From the NCBI GenBank assembly GCA_005765155.1, contig VCCP01000004.1, forward strand, positions 3,968,001 to 4,032,000: a stretch of DNA of 64,000 nucleotides, written 5' to 3'. This document shows positions 62,808-64,000 of the stretch, piece after piece (positions within the stretch are counted from its first letter, which is position 1; each line of letters opens with the position of its first letter). Both the position numbers and the translations under genes were made by a program. This DNA comes from Zelopaecilomyces penicillatus. Its lineage: Eukaryota; Ascomycota; Sordariomycetes; Hypocreales; Pseudodiploosporaceae. The notes beneath the pieces are model-generated. The model was not told where the DNA came from. It saw only the letters and a program-made list of their open reading frames with translations, and ran no database searches.

Positions 62808-64000
62808 TCAACTCTTTTCCTCACTTACTCTATCACACAAGAGTCGTGCCAGCTCTGAAATAGTAAGACTGCCAGCTAGAAGTTGCTGAAAGGGGACATC
62901 AACCTTGAACTCGCGGAAGATCCAATTTCGGAACTCTGCCCCAATCATGCTGTCAAGGCCGTGACTTGCCACCGACTTTTGTTTTGCGTCGACTGATGAT
63001 TCCTCTAGCATCAATAGCCGTGCTAACCGCCGAGTAATGTTGGTAGTCACCGCCTCATGCAGCTGGACGCCTGCCATGCCCTGCTTAATCATGGCGATTA
63101 AACTTTGGGTACCACCTTCGCCAACCTCTGGCCCTGTCGCGCCATCATCTGCCTGTTGCTTCACAGCGAGTGCCATCCAATTGAGGCGAGGATCTTCCTC
63201 CCATGGGATGTAGGCCCCAGCAGCCCTAATGGCACGGCCATAAGGTCTGGGTTGTATGCCGACAACGAGGTGGTCCATTTCGGCAGGCAGTAAACTTTGT
63301 GGAGTCATGGCGATTTCAAAGGCCTCCAGCATTTCCTTTTCAGAGATACCATACATTCCTTTGGATCTGATCGATTGTTCAATTTCGGGATGCTCAGCAA
63401 TGTATCCAATCCCAAAAATTGCAGGTAGGATGAGGGAGACGGCTGGAAGACCACGAGTATGTCGATGACGAGCCAGCGAATCCAGCACTGCGTTAGCTAT
63501 TTGAAGTTGTTAGTAAAATGTTTCTCATACGATCTTTGGAAAGTTATACAAACCAGCACTATAGTTGCTTTGTCCACTCGATCCCAATGTCGAGGAAACA
63601 GAGCTCGTCATGACGAAGAAGTCGAGCTCATCGTCCTTGAAAATCTCATGCAGGTTGAGGCAACCTTTGACTTTGGTATCCGCACACTCTTGCCATTGTT
63701 CAATCGTCATGTTACGGAAGAGGCCATCACGCATAATGTTTGCCGCGTTGACAACACCGCATATTGGGTAATCAGAGTTGATCTGACAGATAGCATGGAA
63801 TAGCTCATCTTGTCGTGTTACATCTGCTCGCAAGGCCACTGCTTCAACCCCATAGCTTTCGAGTTTGCGAATGATTTCCGCCGCAGCAGGATTGTCGGAT
63901 CCAGATCGTGACACAAAGGCAAGATGCCTAGCACCACGGTCAGCCATCCAAAGCGCGACTTGACGACCGAGTCCGCCCAGGCACCCAATAAGCAGATAGG
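62808..64000 (-). CDS. Highly reducing type I polyketide synthase, C-terminal KR and ACP (5' part beyond window)
   Basis: Exons 63554-64000 (continuing past the window) and 62808-63496, with a 57-nt phase-1 intron. The visible part opens in the NADPH site of a ketoreductase (LLIGCLGGLGRQVALWMADRG; SRSG), then VALRADVT, GVVNAANIMRDGLF, and the catalytic Ser/Tyr/Asn set in MTSSVSSTLGSSGQSNYSA plus ANAVLD. The last about 80 residues are an acyl-carrier protein with the phosphopantetheine serine in SHGLDSMIGAEFRNW, ending VSEEKS. KR followed by ACP at the C-terminus, with no thioesterase or release domain, is the layout of fungal HR-PKSs, which release product through separate enzymes. KS, AT, DH and ER lie off the edge, so the product cannot be guessed. 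Confidence 0.93.

Overview
The window is nuclear DNA of a filamentous ascomycete. Short GT-AG introns (57-148 nt) with CTAAC/CTGAC-like branch sites, WSC-domain and highly reducing PKS genes, and close resemblance of the encoded proteins to Neurospora/Fusarium/Trichoderma families point to Sordariomycetes, most likely Hypocreales. I cannot place the genus. Thirteen protein-coding genes (two cut by the window ends) and one probable pseudogene can be supported. No rRNA, tRNA, CRISPR array or intact transposon was recognised.

From 1 to about 47 kb the genes are conserved, mostly housekeeping: the GTPase DRG1/Rbg1 (partial, -), an ankyrin/charged-helix protein resembling the Set3-complex subunit Hos4 (-), an AlkB-homologue-6 dioxygenase (+) converging on a polyprenol reductase (-), a secreted two-WSC-domain protein (-), eIF3a/TIF32 (-), an SR-tailed Hub1/UBL5-like protein (+), the heterotrimeric G-protein gamma subunit (+), a SelW/Rdx-family redox protein (+), PP1 catalytic subunit GLC7 (-), an Nto1/BRPF-like PHD protein (-) and an STK11IP-like leucine-rich-repeat protein (-). 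Spacers are long, often 1-6 kb, and carry mono-, di- and trinucleotide runs (up to 27 G, 21 C, 193 nt of AAT) and clusters of GTACCT/AGGTAC-type motifs.

From 47 kb onward the character changes to accessory. A 7.7-kb stretch holds no recognisable gene. It is followed by the remains of a small secreted cysteine-rich protein gene with two in-frame stops, then an MFS exporter (+), a secreted type-B carboxylesterase (+), and the KR-ACP end of a highly reducing polyketide synthase (-) that runs off the right edge. The last three look like the border of a secondary-metabolite cluster: PKS makes the chain, esterase may hydrolyse or transesterify it, MFS may export it.

Two genes (DRG1 exon 1/2 and ALKBH6 exon 2/3) show one-base splice-phase conflicts, which could be assembly indels or real lesions.
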